Notes: generated by a model not told the origin, from the sequence alone. Positions 26,767 through 37,700 are shown, counted from the stretch's first letter. The stretch: DNA of 64,000 bases from Clostridium_AD sp050717515 (GCF_050717515.1 NZ_JBOITL010000042.1:240901-304900); one strand, 5' to 3'. Translations and numbers: made by a program.

Positions 26767-27474
26767 ATGAAAGAAAAAATATTAATAGTCGAGGACGATG
26801 AGGACATTGCCAGCATAATTAAAGAGCATTTGATAAAAGAAAATTATAAAGTATTTTGGTCGTCTACAGGTAAAGAAGGGCTAGAAGATTTTAAGAAAGA
26901 AGAGTTTCAGCTAGTTATGGTAGATGTTATGCTTCCGGAAATGGATGGATTTACCTTGTGTAAAAATATAAGATGGTTAAATGAAGATGTACCCATAATA
27001 ATTGTGAGTGCAAAACAAACAGATTTAGATAAGGTAAAGGGTCTAAAATCAGGGGCGGATGACTATATAACAAAACCCTTTAGCCTTATGGAGATATCTG
27101 CTAGAATCGAAGCTCATTTGAGAAGGAATAGAAAAAGAGAAAACACTATTCCACTAGATAGAAAATTAGAATTTAATAAAGGGTTAACAATAATGTTAGA
27201 AGATAATAGAGTGATGCTTAAAGACTATGAAATATCCTTAACTTCAAAAGAATTTGATATTTTGCTTTTAATGGCTCAAAACCCCAATAAAGTATTTTCA
27301 AAAGGAGAGCTTTATAAACATATATGGAAAAATATTGACGTAAAGGGCAATAACACTGTTACGGTGCACATTAAAGCTCTTAGAGAAAAAATAAAAGATA
27401 GTATAAAAAATCCTACATATATTCAGACGATATGGGGTACCGGGTATAAGTTTATAGGAGAGCGGAATATATGA
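26767..27474 (+). CDS. OmpR-family response regulator
   Basis: 235 residues. The receiver domain has acidic VEDDEDIA, phospho-acceptor Asp in MVDVMLPEMDGF and Lys in TKPFSLMEI. The C-terminal winged helix has LTSKEFDILLLMAQNPNKVF and TVTVHIKALREKI...TIWGTGYKF. GGAGGA precedes the ATG. It overlaps the kinase by four bases and probably controls the downstream ABC pair. Confidence 0.94.
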   Translation: MKEKILIVEDDEDIASIIKEHLIKENYKVFWSSTGKEGLEDFKKEEFQLVMVDVMLPEMDGFTLCKNIRWLNEDVPIIIVSAKQTDLDKVKGLKSGADDYITKPFSLMEISARIEAHLRRNRKRENTIPLDRKLEFNKGLTIMLEDNRVMLKDYEISLTSKEFDILLLMAQNPNKVFSKGELYKHIWKNIDVKGNNTVTVHIKALREKIKDSIKNPTYIQTIWGTGYKFIGERNI

Positions 27475-28916
27475 AACTAAAAAAATGGCTTAGTTTATCT
27501 CATTTAATTGTAATGTTAGCACCAATAATTACTGCTGCATTATTGTTTCAATTTATCATTGATTATAATAAAAATAATGATTTAAAAGATTATTTACTCA
27601 TTATGAGTAAATTTAAAGTTTATGAAGATAAAATACAAAGCCCTGAAATATATAATTTGAACTTAGTAAAAGATAGAGAATTTGTAACAGGCAAAGATAA
27701 AAATTCAGTACTAATAGAATTATATAATGATGCAGGAGGAGAAATATATAATTCTAATAAAAGTAGTATGTTCTATAGTTCAAAACAAGAATTGTATTCC
27801 AATTTGTACAAGGTGATTACTGGATATAAGGCTTATACCTTAAAAAAACCAGTATTTGTAGATAGTACTTTAGTAGGATTTTATAAAATTACTATTGCAA
27901 GAAATAGTTTTGTTAAGGAGGTAAACAATAAAACTATAATTGCAATAATGTGCTTCATAGCTGTGCTTATAATAATTTATGTAGCAGTAATATTATTACT
28001 TAATAGAAAATTTAATAAGCCTATAAAACTGTTAGTAGAGGGAATGAATAATTTTGCCACGGGAAATGAAAATACGGTTAAGTACGAAAATAAAGATGAA
28101 ATAGGCGAAATAATTACTAATTTTAATACCATGAAAAAAGATATAGAAGATAAAAGAAAAACTATAGAAACACAGCAAAAGACAAAAGAATATATGATTT
28201 CTGCAATATCTCACGATCTTAAAACCCCTTTGACAGCTATAAGAGCTTATTCGGAAGCTATTATTAATGAAAAGGATTCAGATATGGTGAAAATTAAAAA
28301 TAAAGCTTCGGTTATATTAAATAAAAGTGATTACATGAAAAAAATGATAGATGATCTCTTGATGTACAACTTACTAACTACAAATTACGAAATGAATTTT
28401 GTGGAGGTTGAAGGTCATGAACTTTTTGAAATGCTCTTTTCAGGCTACGCGGAAGATTGTGAAAAAAATGAAATTGTGCTTAGCGCCGAAATAAGTCTTC
28501 AGGGTAAATATAGGGTGGATGTAAACCAGATGACAAGAGTGGTGGATAATTTAATGTCTAATGCTCTAAGATACACCCCTAAAAACGGCCATATTTATAT
28601 GGGTGCACTTTCAATGAAGGATAAAAATCTTACACAATGGCTTAAGCAGAGGGATATTGAAAAGATAAAGCTCTATAAAAATGAGGGGTGTATACTTTTA
28701 ATTAAAAATGAAGGTGAGTGTATTTCAAAAGAGGATAAAGATAAAGTGTTTTTACCTTTTTACCAGTGCGATGACTCTAGAAGCAAAAAAGCAAGTACTG
28801 GTGTGGGCCTGGGCCTTAGCATTGTTAATTTGGTAATAGAAAGGCATGAAGGAGAAGTAATGATATTTTCAGAGGATAATAGTACAGTTTTCGCTTGCTG
28901 GATTCCACAAAAATAA
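27471..28916 (+). CDS. Sensor histidine kinase
   Basis: 481 residues. Two membrane helices (about 10-30 and 157-180) bracket an external sensor of about 125 residues. HAMP follows, then the phosphorylated histidine in ISHDLKTPLTAIRAYSEAI. The ATPase domain has VDNLMSNALRYTP (N box) and GVGLGLSIVNLVIERH (G boxes). It should phosphorylate the coupled OmpR regulator. The sizeable extracellular domain argues against a BceS-type kinase, which lacks one. Confidence 0.93.
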   Translation: MKLKKWLSLSHLIVMLAPIITAALLFQFIIDYNKNNDLKDYLLIMSKFKVYEDKIQSPEIYNLNLVKDREFVTGKDKNSVLIELYNDAGGEIYNSNKSSMFYSSKQELYSNLYKVITGYKAYTLKKPVFVDSTLVGFYKITIARNSFVKEVNNKTIIAIMCFIAVLIIIYVAVILLLNRKFNKPIKLLVEGMNNFATGNENTVKYENKDEIGEIITNFNTMKKDIEDKRKTIETQQKTKEYMISAISHDLKTPLTAIRAYSEAIINEKDSDMVKIKNKASVILNKSDYMKKMIDDLLMYNLLTTNYEMNFVEVEGHELFEMLFSGYAEDCEKNEIVLSAEISLQGKYRVDVNQMTRVVDNLMSNALRYTPKNGHIYMGALSMKDKNLTQWLKQRDIEKIKLYKNEGCILLIKNEGECISKEDKDKVFLPFYQCDDSRSKKASTGVGLGLSIVNLVIERHEGEVMIFSEDNSTVFACWIPQK

Positions 28917-28954
28917 AACTGTGAAATAGTAAATAATTAAGGGGGCAGAATAAA

Positions 28955-29665
28955 ATGAAATTAGTAATTAAAGATATAGAAAAAAGTTATGGAGAGAAAC
29001 AGGTGCTAAAAAAAGCATCTTATACCTTTGAAAAAGGGAAAATTTATGGACTATTAGGACGAAATGGAGCAGGCAAGACCACTCTTTTTAACTGCATCAG
29101 TGGGGATCTTAAATATGAGAATGGTAGCGTGAGTATCATTGAAGGGGGACAAGCTAGCCAGGGAATAGATTACAAAAAGGTAGGGTATGTTTTTTCAGAG
29201 CCAGTGCTACCAGAGTTTTTGACTGGATATGAGTTTTTGAAATTTTATATTGATATTAATAAGGATAAAATTGAAAATTTACTTACCATAGATGAGTATT
29301 TTGATATTATAAAGATTAAAGAAGAAGACAGATATCGTTTAATGAAGGGTTATTCTCATGGAATGAAAAATAAAATGCAGATGGTTTGCCTTTTAATTAC
29401 TAAACCCCCTGTAATTTTGCTAGATGAACCTTTAACTTCTTTCGATGTGGTGGTGGCACTGGAAATCAAAAATTTGCTAAAGGAAATGAAAAGTGAGCAC
29501 ATTATTATTTTTTCCACTCATATTCTTCAACTGGCTACAGATTTATGTGATGAAATATTGGTCTTAAATAATTGCATTTTAGAAGAAGTGGACAGTGAGA
29601 TTCTAAAGAGTACTGAATTTGAAGAGAGAATTATGGAGATTTTGAAGGAGGGAGGTAATGATTAA
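28955..29665 (+). CDS. ABC transporter ATP-binding protein
   Basis: 236 residues: GLLGRNGAGKTTLFN (Walker A), SHGMKNKMQMVCLL in the signature position (lacking the LSGG consensus), VILLDEPLTSFDV (Walker B) and STHILQLATDLC (H-loop). It overlaps the permease by eight bases and follows the two-component pair by 38, typical of a signal-controlled exporter. The degenerate signature is seen in other ABC-2 ATPases of this type. Confidence 0.9.
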   Translation: MKLVIKDIEKSYGEKQVLKKASYTFEKGKIYGLLGRNGAGKTTLFNCISGDLKYENGSVSIIEGGQASQGIDYKKVGYVFSEPVLPEFLTGYEFLKFYIDINKDKIENLLTIDEYFDIIKIKEEDRYRLMKGYSHGMKNKMQMVCLLITKPPVILLDEPLTSFDVVVALEIKNLLKEMKSEHIIIFSTHILQLATDLCDEILVLNNCILEEVDSEILKSTEFEERIMEILKEGGND

Positions 29666-31265
29666 TACATTTATAAATAGTTTTAAAGTCTCTTTTGTAG
29701 AGCAAGCTAATACCTTTATATATTTCCTTAAAAGGATACCCCTTTTAGGAAAAAAGATTCCTGATAATATATATAAAAAAACTCATGCTAAAATAATTAT
29801 AGGGGTTATACGTGAGATTTTAGGGGTGCTTGGTGGATTTGTAGGGAAAGCTGCATATTTAGGAATAATGATTATTCTACCCACCTATTTAATGACTAAG
29901 GACGTAGCAAAGATGCAACCTATTTTTCTGCATATATTTTTCTTTTTAAGCTTTGCTTTGGGAACAATTATGAAATCTATAATTTTTAATGAAAACAACA
30001 AACCGGCCTTTAATATGATAACCCTAATGAAGGCTGATGCAAAAGAATACTATCTTCAAGAAGTAGTATATAAAAATATAGCAAACTTTATATACTTTCT
30101 TCTTCCAGTAATAATTATAGGTTTAATAATAGGATTTTCACCACTAAAAGCTATAGTGCTTGTAGGGGAATTAATAGCTCTTAAATTGGTAGGGGAGTGG
30201 CTACAACTTTATATATATGATAAGACAGAAGTAATGCTAGCACAGAAAGGTGTATATTTATCGGTAGTAATCATTTGTGGACTTGTGCTTGCATATGCAT
30301 TACCATTATTAGGCTTTACTATTGATTTTAATTTAATATTATTTAATGTTTTTGTGGTAACAATTGTATTAAGTCTAGGAGTGGTAGCATTTATATACAT
30401 ATGGAAATTTAATAAATATGCCACAATAGCAAAAACACTATTAACTAAAGATAAATTATTTAATAAAGAGGCTTTTAAAGTAGATATGAATTTTGGAAAT
30501 GTAAAATTAGATGAAAAGAAAATGAGTAAGGAAGATTTAAACACAAAGGAATATAACAAGAAGCAGGGATATGAATATTTAAACTCAATATTTTTTCTTC
30601 GTTTTAGAAGAATAATGGTAAAACCTATAGTGGGAAGAGTTGTTTTCATAGGTATCGTATTTTTGATTGGGATGTCTTTGGTGTTTTTTATGCCAAGTAA
30701 AAAGGGAGAGCTATTGAGGGAAATCAAAAAAAGTATCCCCATGCTGGTATTTATAATGTATTTCATGTCAACGGGAGAAAGAATTTGCAAGGCTATGTTT
30801 TATAATTGTGATGCAAGTCTATTAAGATATGGTTATTATCGAGAAGCAAATGTGATTTTAGCAAACTTCACTTCAAGGCTCAAGAGAGTAGTTATTCTTA
30901 ACCTGATACCAGCTTTAACTTTATGCCTTGCAATAGCTTGTATTATAGTAGCTAGTGGTTATAGCTCAGAGCTTATTTACATGATGCCATTATTTTTGTG
31001 TGTCATTTGCTTAGCTTGCTTCTTCTCTATACATCATTTATTTATGTACTATGTGTTGCAACCTTATACAGCAGAGTTAACTGTAAAAAGCCCCTTATTT
31101 AAATTTGTAAACATGGTGGTGTATATTGCTAGTTATATATGTCTTCAAATTAAGACTCCACCATATTATTTTACAGCAGGGATTATTATAACGACTATTG
31201 TATATATGGGAGTTGCATTGATTTTAACCTATAGAGTAGCTCCAAAAACTTTTAAGTTGAAATAG
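29658..31265 (+). CDS. Multi-pass ABC transporter permease
   Basis: 535 residues with about ten to twelve hydrophobic segments and a cytoplasmic loop near residues 255-310 rich in lysine. No specific permease family is recognised; linkage to the ATPase (overlap GTAATGATTAA) defines the role. The transported substrate is unknown. Confidence 0.75.
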   Translation: MINTFINSFKVSFVEQANTFIYFLKRIPLLGKKIPDNIYKKTHAKIIIGVIREILGVLGGFVGKAAYLGIMIILPTYLMTKDVAKMQPIFLHIFFFLSFALGTIMKSIIFNENNKPAFNMITLMKADAKEYYLQEVVYKNIANFIYFLLPVIIIGLIIGFSPLKAIVLVGELIALKLVGEWLQLYIYDKTEVMLAQKGVYLSVVIICGLVLAYALPLLGFTIDFNLILFNVFVVTIVLSLGVVAFIYIWKFNKYATIAKTLLTKDKLFNKEAFKVDMNFGNVKLDEKKMSKEDLNTKEYNKKQGYEYLNSIFFLRFRRIMVKPIVGRVVFIGIVFLIGMSLVFFMPSKKGELLREIKKSIPMLVFIMYFMSTGERICKAMFYNCDASLLRYGYYREANVILANFTSRLKRVVILNLIPALTLCLAIACIIVASGYSSELIYMMPLFLCVICLACFFSIHHLFMYYVLQPYTAELTVKSPLFKFVNMVVYIASYICLQIKTPPYYFTAGIIITTIVYMGVALILTYRVAPKTFKLK

Positions 31266-31290
31266 AGATATGTGACTTTAACACAATATA

Positions 31291-31325
31291 AAAAGCTGTG
31301 AATTAACAATTCACAGCTTTTTAAT
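31291..31325. terminator. Bidirectional terminator
   Basis: aaaagctgtgaatt / aattcacagctttt between the convergent permease and chemotaxis receptor genes; A tract on one side, T tract on the other. Confidence 0.85.
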
Positions 31326-31352
31326 TATATTTTAACCTGGAACAACCAGATA

Positions 31353-33068
31353 TTAAATTTTAAACACAGAGATGCCTATATTTAATACTTCTACACTGTC
31401 TGTGGTTTTTTTTACTTCCTCAATAATTTCATTGGATCTTTCAGTTACATCAGATACCTTTTGGGCAATGTTTGTGGTTCCTTCTGCGCCTTCATTTGAA
31501 GCCTGTGATACCTGCTCAATGGTCTTTACCACCTCTTGAAGCGAAGCTAAAAGCTCCTCTGAAGTTGAGCTAAATTCTGATACAAGATTGTTTACAAAGT
31601 CTGCATCATTGCTATATTCCCCTGCCATATTTAACAATGCATTATAATCATTCAGAATATCCTTCGATACAAAATTTAACAATTCATTAGAGCTTGCGGA
31701 TAAATCCCTTACTGAACCAGTTACTTTTTCTGTTATACTTTGTATTTCAGTCACTGTATTCCTTGATTCTTCTGCAAGTTTTCTTATTTCATCTGCAACT
31801 ACTGCAAAACCACGTCCTGCTTCTCCTGCTCTTGCTGCCTCAATAGATGCATTTAATGCCAAAAGATTAGTTTGTGATGATATCTGCATTATGGATTCAG
31901 ATAATACATTAATTTGTGCTACTACTTTGGAATTTTCAATTGCTATTTCTAATTTATCTTTTGTTTTTGAAAATACTTGTAATGTTTTGCCTTTTGATGC
32001 TGTAACATTATTTTTAGTATCAGTTGCCCTTTTGTTTATCTCTTGAGCTTCTATAGCCCCTTCTTGTGCTTTTGTTGCTATAAATTGAACTGCTCTTTCT
32101 ATTTCATCAGCTGTTGCATTTATCTCTTGGGTGGAGGCTGCTGTTTCTTCCATTCCTGCTGATAATTCTTCCGTAGTTGCAGATACTTCCTCTATATTCA
32201 TATTTAAAATCTTTACATGCTCTGAAACGCTATGTACTACTGTTTTAATAATATTAGATTCTTGACTTACATTTGTAATTAAAAGTTTTAATGAATTTTG
32301 CATACCGTTAATTGCATTTGCTATATCTCCCATTTCATCTTTTCTTTTTTTAGTCTCTTCTGGAACATCCATTGTAAAATCGCCACTAGCTATGAGATTT
32401 AAATGATTTACAGCTAAAACTAAGGGATTTGAAATAGCTTTTTTTATAATAAGGCTTAAGCCTGCACCCATACATAAGGAAAGTAAAAATAATGCCCCAG
32501 TTACTTTTTTTGAATCATTAAAATCTTTATCGTTTTGTACATTTAAAGCATTAGATAGCTTTATATTATATTGGGCCAGTTCTTTTAAGCCTTTTTGAAA
32601 TTCCACTTCATAATTTTCAACAGTGCTTAATTCTGCCATAGATTCTTCGCGTTTTCCCGACATTGCTAGTTTAATAGCGATATCTCTTCCTTTTATAAAT
32701 TTTTCTTGATTGGCTTCAATAACAGGAATTCTATCATTTTCAAATTGATCATTATCAATTTGTTTGTAATTTGACCAGTTTGTTGCAAATGTTTTTTGCC
32801 TAACTTCTATGTCTTTAAATTTTTCATTTTGTTTATCTTTATCTGATGTATTCAATAATATATAATAGGTATCTCCCTCTATGCCCCTAGCTTGATTTCT
32901 ATTATCATTTAGGTATTGAATGCTCAATAGCTGTTCATTATACATTGTTGCCATACCTTCGTGTGACTTTGAAAGATAATAATATCCAACCCCACTCATC
33001 ATGATAATAAGTAATAATGCTACGCTTGAAAAAACTATAAGTTTAAATCTCACCTTTAAATTATTCAT
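31353..33068 (-). CDS. Methyl-accepting chemotaxis protein
   Basis: 571 residues. Membrane helices at about 10-30 and 190-212 flank a four-helix-bundle ligand domain (4HB_MCP type, about 40-185). HAMP follows, then the signalling domain with the hairpin tip NVLSESIMQISSQTNLLALN and IEAARAGEAGRGFAVVADEI. It couples an outside stimulus to CheA/CheW. Ligand unknown. Monocistronic. Confidence 0.95.
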   Translation of the reverse strand: MNNLKVRFKLIVFSSVALLLIIMMSGVGYYYLSKSHEGMATMYNEQLLSIQYLNDNRNQARGIEGDTYYILLNTSDKDKQNEKFKDIEVRQKTFATNWSNYKQIDNDQFENDRIPVIEANQEKFIKGRDIAIKLAMSGKREESMAELSTVENYEVEFQKGLKELAQYNIKLSNALNVQNDKDFNDSKKVTGALFLLSLCMGAGLSLIIKKAISNPLVLAVNHLNLIASGDFTMDVPEETKKRKDEMGDIANAINGMQNSLKLLITNVSQESNIIKTVVHSVSEHVKILNMNIEEVSATTEELSAGMEETAASTQEINATADEIERAVQFIATKAQEGAIEAQEINKRATDTKNNVTASKGKTLQVFSKTKDKLEIAIENSKVVAQINVLSESIMQISSQTNLLALNASIEAARAGEAGRGFAVVADEIRKLAEESRNTVTEIQSITEKVTGSVRDLSASSNELLNFVSKDILNDYNALLNMAGEYSNDADFVNNLVSEFSSTSEELLASLQEVVKTIEQVSQASNEGAEGTTNIAQKVSDVTERSNEIIEEVKKTTDSVEVLNIGISVFKI

Positions 33069-33257
33069 TTTAATCTCCTTCTTTTGTGTTTGTAATAATT
33101 ATACTCTAGACCGCAAAATATGACAATATTTTCGTGCATAGATACAAAATACTTAAATTTTAGCATAATATTTTTTTGATTTTATATGTGGAATTATTAC
33201 TTAAATCTACGAATATAAGTTATATATATCAAATGTATAGGGAGATTTAAGTAGATA

Positions 33258-33782
33258 ATGAGAGCTAAAAAATTTGTTCCATCAGGTATCAATATAAGAA
33301 ATAAAATTATATTAATAACTATCTTGATAATAGGAATAATATCAATAAGGTTTTTATATTTTTATGGAAAGAGCAAGGCATTAAGCACAATACCTAAAGA
33401 TGATAACATGAAATTTACGGCTCAATTTTGTAGTGCGAATTTAATACAAAACAACAGTGTAGGGAACAAGTGGAGTTTTGAAGTAAAGATTAACGGTAAA
33501 AAGATTAAAGAAGGTAAAAAAACAAATATAACAGGTACAACAAAGGAAAAGATTAGCTTTAGTGCAAGTGCAAAAGAACGTGACTTCGTACCCGACACAG
33601 GGGCTGGAGGTATAAGTATAAACATTGCGGATTTAAAACTACCCGAAAAAAATACATACACTATTGATGTTACAGTTGCTGAAAATAAAGGTATGTATGC
33701 AGGAAATACAGCTGTCTGGAAGTTTAATTTTAGTGTTACAAGGAAAGTAAGTTTTTTAGATATAATGAGAAATATATTTTAG
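33258..33782 (+). CDS. Membrane-anchored protein of unknown function
   Basis: 174 residues. One N-terminal membrane helix (IILITILIIGIISIRFLYFY, about 17-36) with the remainder outside the cell. The external part is beta-rich (SFEVKINGKKIKEGKK, YTIDVTVAENKGMYAGNTAV), resembling an immunoglobulin-like fold. No family recognised. A terminator follows at 33791. Confidence 0.6.
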   Translation: MRAKKFVPSGINIRNKIILITILIIGIISIRFLYFYGKSKALSTIPKDDNMKFTAQFCSANLIQNNSVGNKWSFEVKINGKKIKEGKKTNITGTTKEKISFSASAKERDFVPDTGAGGISINIADLKLPEKNTYTIDVTVAENKGMYAGNTAVWKFNFSVTRKVSFLDIMRNIF

Positions 33783-33790
33783 AATTAATG

Positions 33791-33824
33791 AATAAACCTG
33801 CAATTATAATGCAGGTTTATTTTA
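33791..33824 (+). terminator. Terminator
   Basis: aataaacctgca / tgcaggtttatt with T-rich tail. Confidence 0.8.
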
Positions 33825-34006
33825 GTTATGGAGACAGTTTTGCTTAAAATATTAAAGTTTTCATAAGATGATTTTTATTTTCATTTGTTTATGGTATATT
33901 ATTAGTACAAGAAAATATTGCTAAATTTGATTATTTTTGTATTGGAATATTTAAGCAGTTTAAACATGTTAAAAGCATAATTGCATAATAAAAAAGGAGG
34001 TAATTA

Positions 34007-35830
34007 ATGGATAATAATAAAAACAATAAGCGAGGTGTTATGAATAATATTGGTTTTTTAGTTAAGAACATTTGTAAATGGGATAAGAAAGTATTGTTTT
34101 ATTTTGGTTTATGTACAATAGTAACAGCTATATTACCATTTATAAGTATATTTGCTCCTAAATTTTTAATTGATGAATTAATGGGAGCTAATAGAGCAAA
34201 AAGCTTAATCACCATATTATTAAGTTATTTTGTTATATCTGCTGCATTAAACTATTTAAATGCATTTTTAGAAGGGGCTTATTCTCCCAGGTTAATGGAT
34301 ATAGGATTCAGGTTTGAAAGTCTTCTAAATGAAAAGTGTATGAATATGGACTTTAAATATACGCAGGACCCTAAAACCTTAAATGATATAGAAACTGCAG
34401 GAATAGCTGTAAGTGGTGCTGTTACTGGTATTCAAGGAGTGCTTCGCAAACTTTTCGGACTATTTGGTGCAGGCATTGCATTTCTCGGATATGTAACTAT
34501 TGTAGTTACCTTAAGTCCATGGGTTCTATTATATTTAATAGTTAATGTAGCTACTATTTATTGTTTGACTATTAAAGTGAAAAAATATGAGTACAGCAAA
34601 AAAGATGATATTTCAGAACTAAATAGAAAAGGTAAATATATTTATGATATTATGTATAACTTTGCCTATGGTAAGGATATAAGAATTTTTAATTTAAGTC
34701 AGCGGATAGCTAATAAGTTTCAAGGATTTAACATAGAGCAAGTTAAAATTCATAAGGATATTAAATATAAGTATTTTAAGGTAGACGTAGTTGATGCTTT
34801 TCTTCTCTTTATTAGGGAAGGGCTAGTATATGTCTATTTAATTTACAAGGTAATATATGGTGGCATGAGTATAGGAAATTTCGCTATGTACTCTGCTATA
34901 ATTGCAGGATTTGCAGCCTGGATGCAAAAAATATTAGATGATATAGCTCATATAAATGCACAGAATTTATATATAAACGACTATAGAAATTTTCTGGAAA
35001 CTGATTTAAATGTAGAAAACTCCAATTATGTAGATATTCCTAAAGAAGAGAATTATGAAATAGAATTTAAAAATGTATCCTTTAAATATCCCAGTAGTGA
35101 AAGGTATATTTATAAAAATCTTTCCTTAAAAATAAATAAGGGTCAGAGATTAGCTATAGTAGGAGTTAATGGAGCAGGAAAAACCACATTTGTTAAACTA
35201 CTAACTAGATTATACGAGCCTACAGAGGGTGAAATATTACTAAATGGAGTAAAAATTGCAAACTTCGGTAAGGAGGAATATTATAAGTTATTTTCAGTAG
35301 TATTCCAAGAGATAAAAATATTTGCTTTTTCTATAGCTGAAAATATTGCGCTTAAAGATACAGATAAAATAGATACAGAAAAGGTATTAAAGAGTGTTCA
35401 TAGCGCTGGAATGGAGGAAAAAATTAATTCTTTAGAAAATGGGATAGATACATCCTTACTTAAAATATTAGATTCAACTGGTACAGAACTTTCAGGAGGC
35501 GAAAACCAGAAGTTAGCACTTGCAAGAGGCTTGTACAAAGATGGACCTATTGTAATTTTAGACGAACCTACAGCAGCATTGGACCCTATTGCAGAATACA
35601 AGGTATATAAAAGTTTTAATAGTATGATTGGTAGTAAAACAGCTCTTTTTATATCTCATAGATTAGCAAGTACACGTTTTTGTGATGTTATAGCCTTTTT
35701 TGAAGATGGAGAAATACAAGAATATGGAACCCATGAGGAACTTTTAAATAAAAATGGGAAATATGCAGAAATGTTTAATGTACAAGCTTCCTACTACAGA
35801 GAAGAAAGCTTAGAAAATGAGGGGGCATAA
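34007..35830 (+). CDS. ABC exporter half-transporter (membrane-ATPase fusion)
   Basis: 607 residues. Six membrane helices over about residues 20-310, then the ATPase: VGVNGAGKTTFVKLL (Walker A), LSGGENQKLALARGLY (signature), IVILDEPTAALDP (Walker B), LFISHRLAS (H-loop). AAAGGAGG precedes the ATG. It is paralogous to the next gene and separated from it by one base, so the two probably form a heterodimeric exporter. The partner genes for a bacteriocin or lantibiotic are not in view, so the cargo is unknown. Confidence 0.93.
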   Translation: MDNNKNNKRGVMNNIGFLVKNICKWDKKVLFYFGLCTIVTAILPFISIFAPKFLIDELMGANRAKSLITILLSYFVISAALNYLNAFLEGAYSPRLMDIGFRFESLLNEKCMNMDFKYTQDPKTLNDIETAGIAVSGAVTGIQGVLRKLFGLFGAGIAFLGYVTIVVTLSPWVLLYLIVNVATIYCLTIKVKKYEYSKKDDISELNRKGKYIYDIMYNFAYGKDIRIFNLSQRIANKFQGFNIEQVKIHKDIKYKYFKVDVVDAFLLFIREGLVYVYLIYKVIYGGMSIGNFAMYSAIIAGFAAWMQKILDDIAHINAQNLYINDYRNFLETDLNVENSNYVDIPKEENYEIEFKNVSFKYPSSERYIYKNLSLKINKGQRLAIVGVNGAGKTTFVKLLTRLYEPTEGEILLNGVKIANFGKEEYYKLFSVVFQEIKIFAFSIAENIALKDTDKIDTEKVLKSVHSAGMEEKINSLENGIDTSLLKILDSTGTELSGGENQKLALARGLYKDGPIVILDEPTAALDPIAEYKVYKSFNSMIGSKTALFISHRLASTRFCDVIAFFEDGEIQEYGTHEELLNKNGKYAEMFNVQASYYREESLENEGA

Positions 35831-35831
35831 T

Positions 35832-37628
35832 ATGAACAAAGAAGGGGTTTTAGGATTTAAAAAGGATTTTAGTACTACTATACATTTTCTAAAGTTAACC
35901 CATGGAATATCAAAGTCGTATATTCCTCTCTTAATTGTATCATCAATATTTAAGGCGTTAATTCCTTTTATTTATATAATAATACCTAAGTTTATTATAG
36001 ATGAGTTAACTAATCAAAAGAGAATAAAGGTGTTTATAGCTCTAGTGCTCATAATTATAATCGGAAATTTTATATTGAATTTAGTTAATAGGTGGTTAGA
36101 CGTTATAGTTTATATAAGAAATATGGAAATTTTAAATGGGTTTAACTTATTAATAGGAAAAAAAATAATGAACATGGACTTTGAAAAAATAGAGGACCCT
36201 GAAGTTTTAGATTTAAAGGAAAAAGCTATATATCTCATTAATGATCATCGTGTTATAGGAAGAATGATAAGTGCAACAGTAAAAATATTCACACAGAGTA
36301 TAACTATTATAGGACTTATAGCAGTAATTGCAACCTTAGATTTATATATTGTTTTGTTTATATTTTTTATAGTATTCTTAAATTCCTTCAACTATAAAAA
36401 ATATCAGCAAGCAGGGAATGGAATGTATAAAGTATTAATTCCACTAAATAGAATCGGCCAATATTTTGATGGTGTAATTAAAGATTTTTCTATGGGTAAA
36501 GATATAAGGTTATACCATATGAGTCCTTTGATTATGAAAAAATATGAAGTATATTATAGAGATTCAGTAAAGGAATTTAAGAAGATGTTTAAAAGTGTAT
36601 GGAAATATTCTGGATTTAATAAGGTGAATCTTCAAATTCAGATGGCAGTTATTTATGCTTATATGACGTATAAGGTATATATAAAAGCTATAGGCATAGG
36701 TTCTTATACAATGTATGTATCTTCAGCTATTAATTTTAGTAATGCAATATCGGAGCTTAGCACTACGTTTGTAGAGTTAGGACAAATGTGTAAATTATTA
36801 AAGTCATATATGGAATTTGAACAAATTAAATCTAAAAATATAGAAGGATATAAGAAAACCGAAGGTATAAATGAATTTAATATAGAATTCAAAAATGTAT
36901 CCTTTAAGTATCCACGAAGCAAAGAGTATACTTTAAAAAGTGTGTCTATTGTTATTAAAGATAGAGAAAAGCTATCGGTAGTAGGACTAAATGGAGCAGG
37001 GAAAACTACCTTTATTAAATTACTTACAAGACTTTATGAGCCTACAGAAGGAGAAATTTTATTAAATGGTATAAACATAAGATCTTATGTTTATGAAGAA
37101 TATATGAAATTGCTATCTGTAGTATTTCAGGACTTTAAGCTAATGGCATTTAGTATAAAAGAAAATATAGCCCTTAATAGTTATGAAACTTCAAAGGATG
37201 AGGATATTGAAAAAGCTCTTAAAAAGGCAGGGATGGAAAAGTATATTTTGAAACTCCCAAAAGGAATAAACACTCATATATATAAAATCTTTGAAGAAGA
37301 TGGTATAGAGTTTTCAGGAGGCCAGTCTCAAAAACTAGCTATTTCAAGAGCGTTATATAAAGATGCACCAATAGTAGTGTTAGACGAACCAACAGCAGCA
37401 CTTGACCCTATTTCTGAATTTGAGATATACAGTAAATTTAATGAGCTAATAGGAGAAAAAACAGCAATATATATTTCACATAGATTATCAAGCTGTAAGC
37501 TCTGCGATAGAATTGCCGTATTTCATAAGGGGGAGATTATTGAGCTGGGAACTCATGAGGAATTAATAAAAGAGCAAGGGAGTCAGTATGAAAGTATGTA
37601 TAAAGCACAGGCACAGTATTATGTTTAG
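35832..37628 (+). CDS. ABC exporter half-transporter (paralogue)
   Basis: 598 residues from the ATG at 35832, which has GAGGGGGC upstream; an in-frame ATG at 35817 precedes that site. Same layout as the previous gene: six helices, then VGLNGAGKTTFIKLL, FSGGQSQKLAISRALY, VVLDEPTAALDP and YISHRLSSCK. Predicted partner of the upstream half-transporter. Confidence 0.93.
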   Translation: MNKEGVLGFKKDFSTTIHFLKLTHGISKSYIPLLIVSSIFKALIPFIYIIIPKFIIDELTNQKRIKVFIALVLIIIIGNFILNLVNRWLDVIVYIRNMEILNGFNLLIGKKIMNMDFEKIEDPEVLDLKEKAIYLINDHRVIGRMISATVKIFTQSITIIGLIAVIATLDLYIVLFIFFIVFLNSFNYKKYQQAGNGMYKVLIPLNRIGQYFDGVIKDFSMGKDIRLYHMSPLIMKKYEVYYRDSVKEFKKMFKSVWKYSGFNKVNLQIQMAVIYAYMTYKVYIKAIGIGSYTMYVSSAINFSNAISELSTTFVELGQMCKLLKSYMEFEQIKSKNIEGYKKTEGINEFNIEFKNVSFKYPRSKEYTLKSVSIVIKDREKLSVVGLNGAGKTTFIKLLTRLYEPTEGEILLNGINIRSYVYEEYMKLLSVVFQDFKLMAFSIKENIALNSYETSKDEDIEKALKKAGMEKYILKLPKGINTHIYKIFEEDGIEFSGGQSQKLAISRALYKDAPIVVLDEPTAALDPISEFEIYSKFNELIGEKTAIYISHRLSSCKLCDRIAVFHKGEIIELGTHEELIKEQGSQYESMYKAQAQYYV

Positions 37629-37654
37629 AATATTTTTTCTTAGATTATGCTAAT

Positions 37655-37700
37655 AAAAGGATATGTTGCTTGGAAAGCATTCCAGCAACATATCCTTTTC
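37655..37700. terminator. Bidirectional terminator
   Basis: aaaaggatatgttgct / agcaacatatcctttt with complementary A and T tracts between convergent genes. Confidence 0.9.
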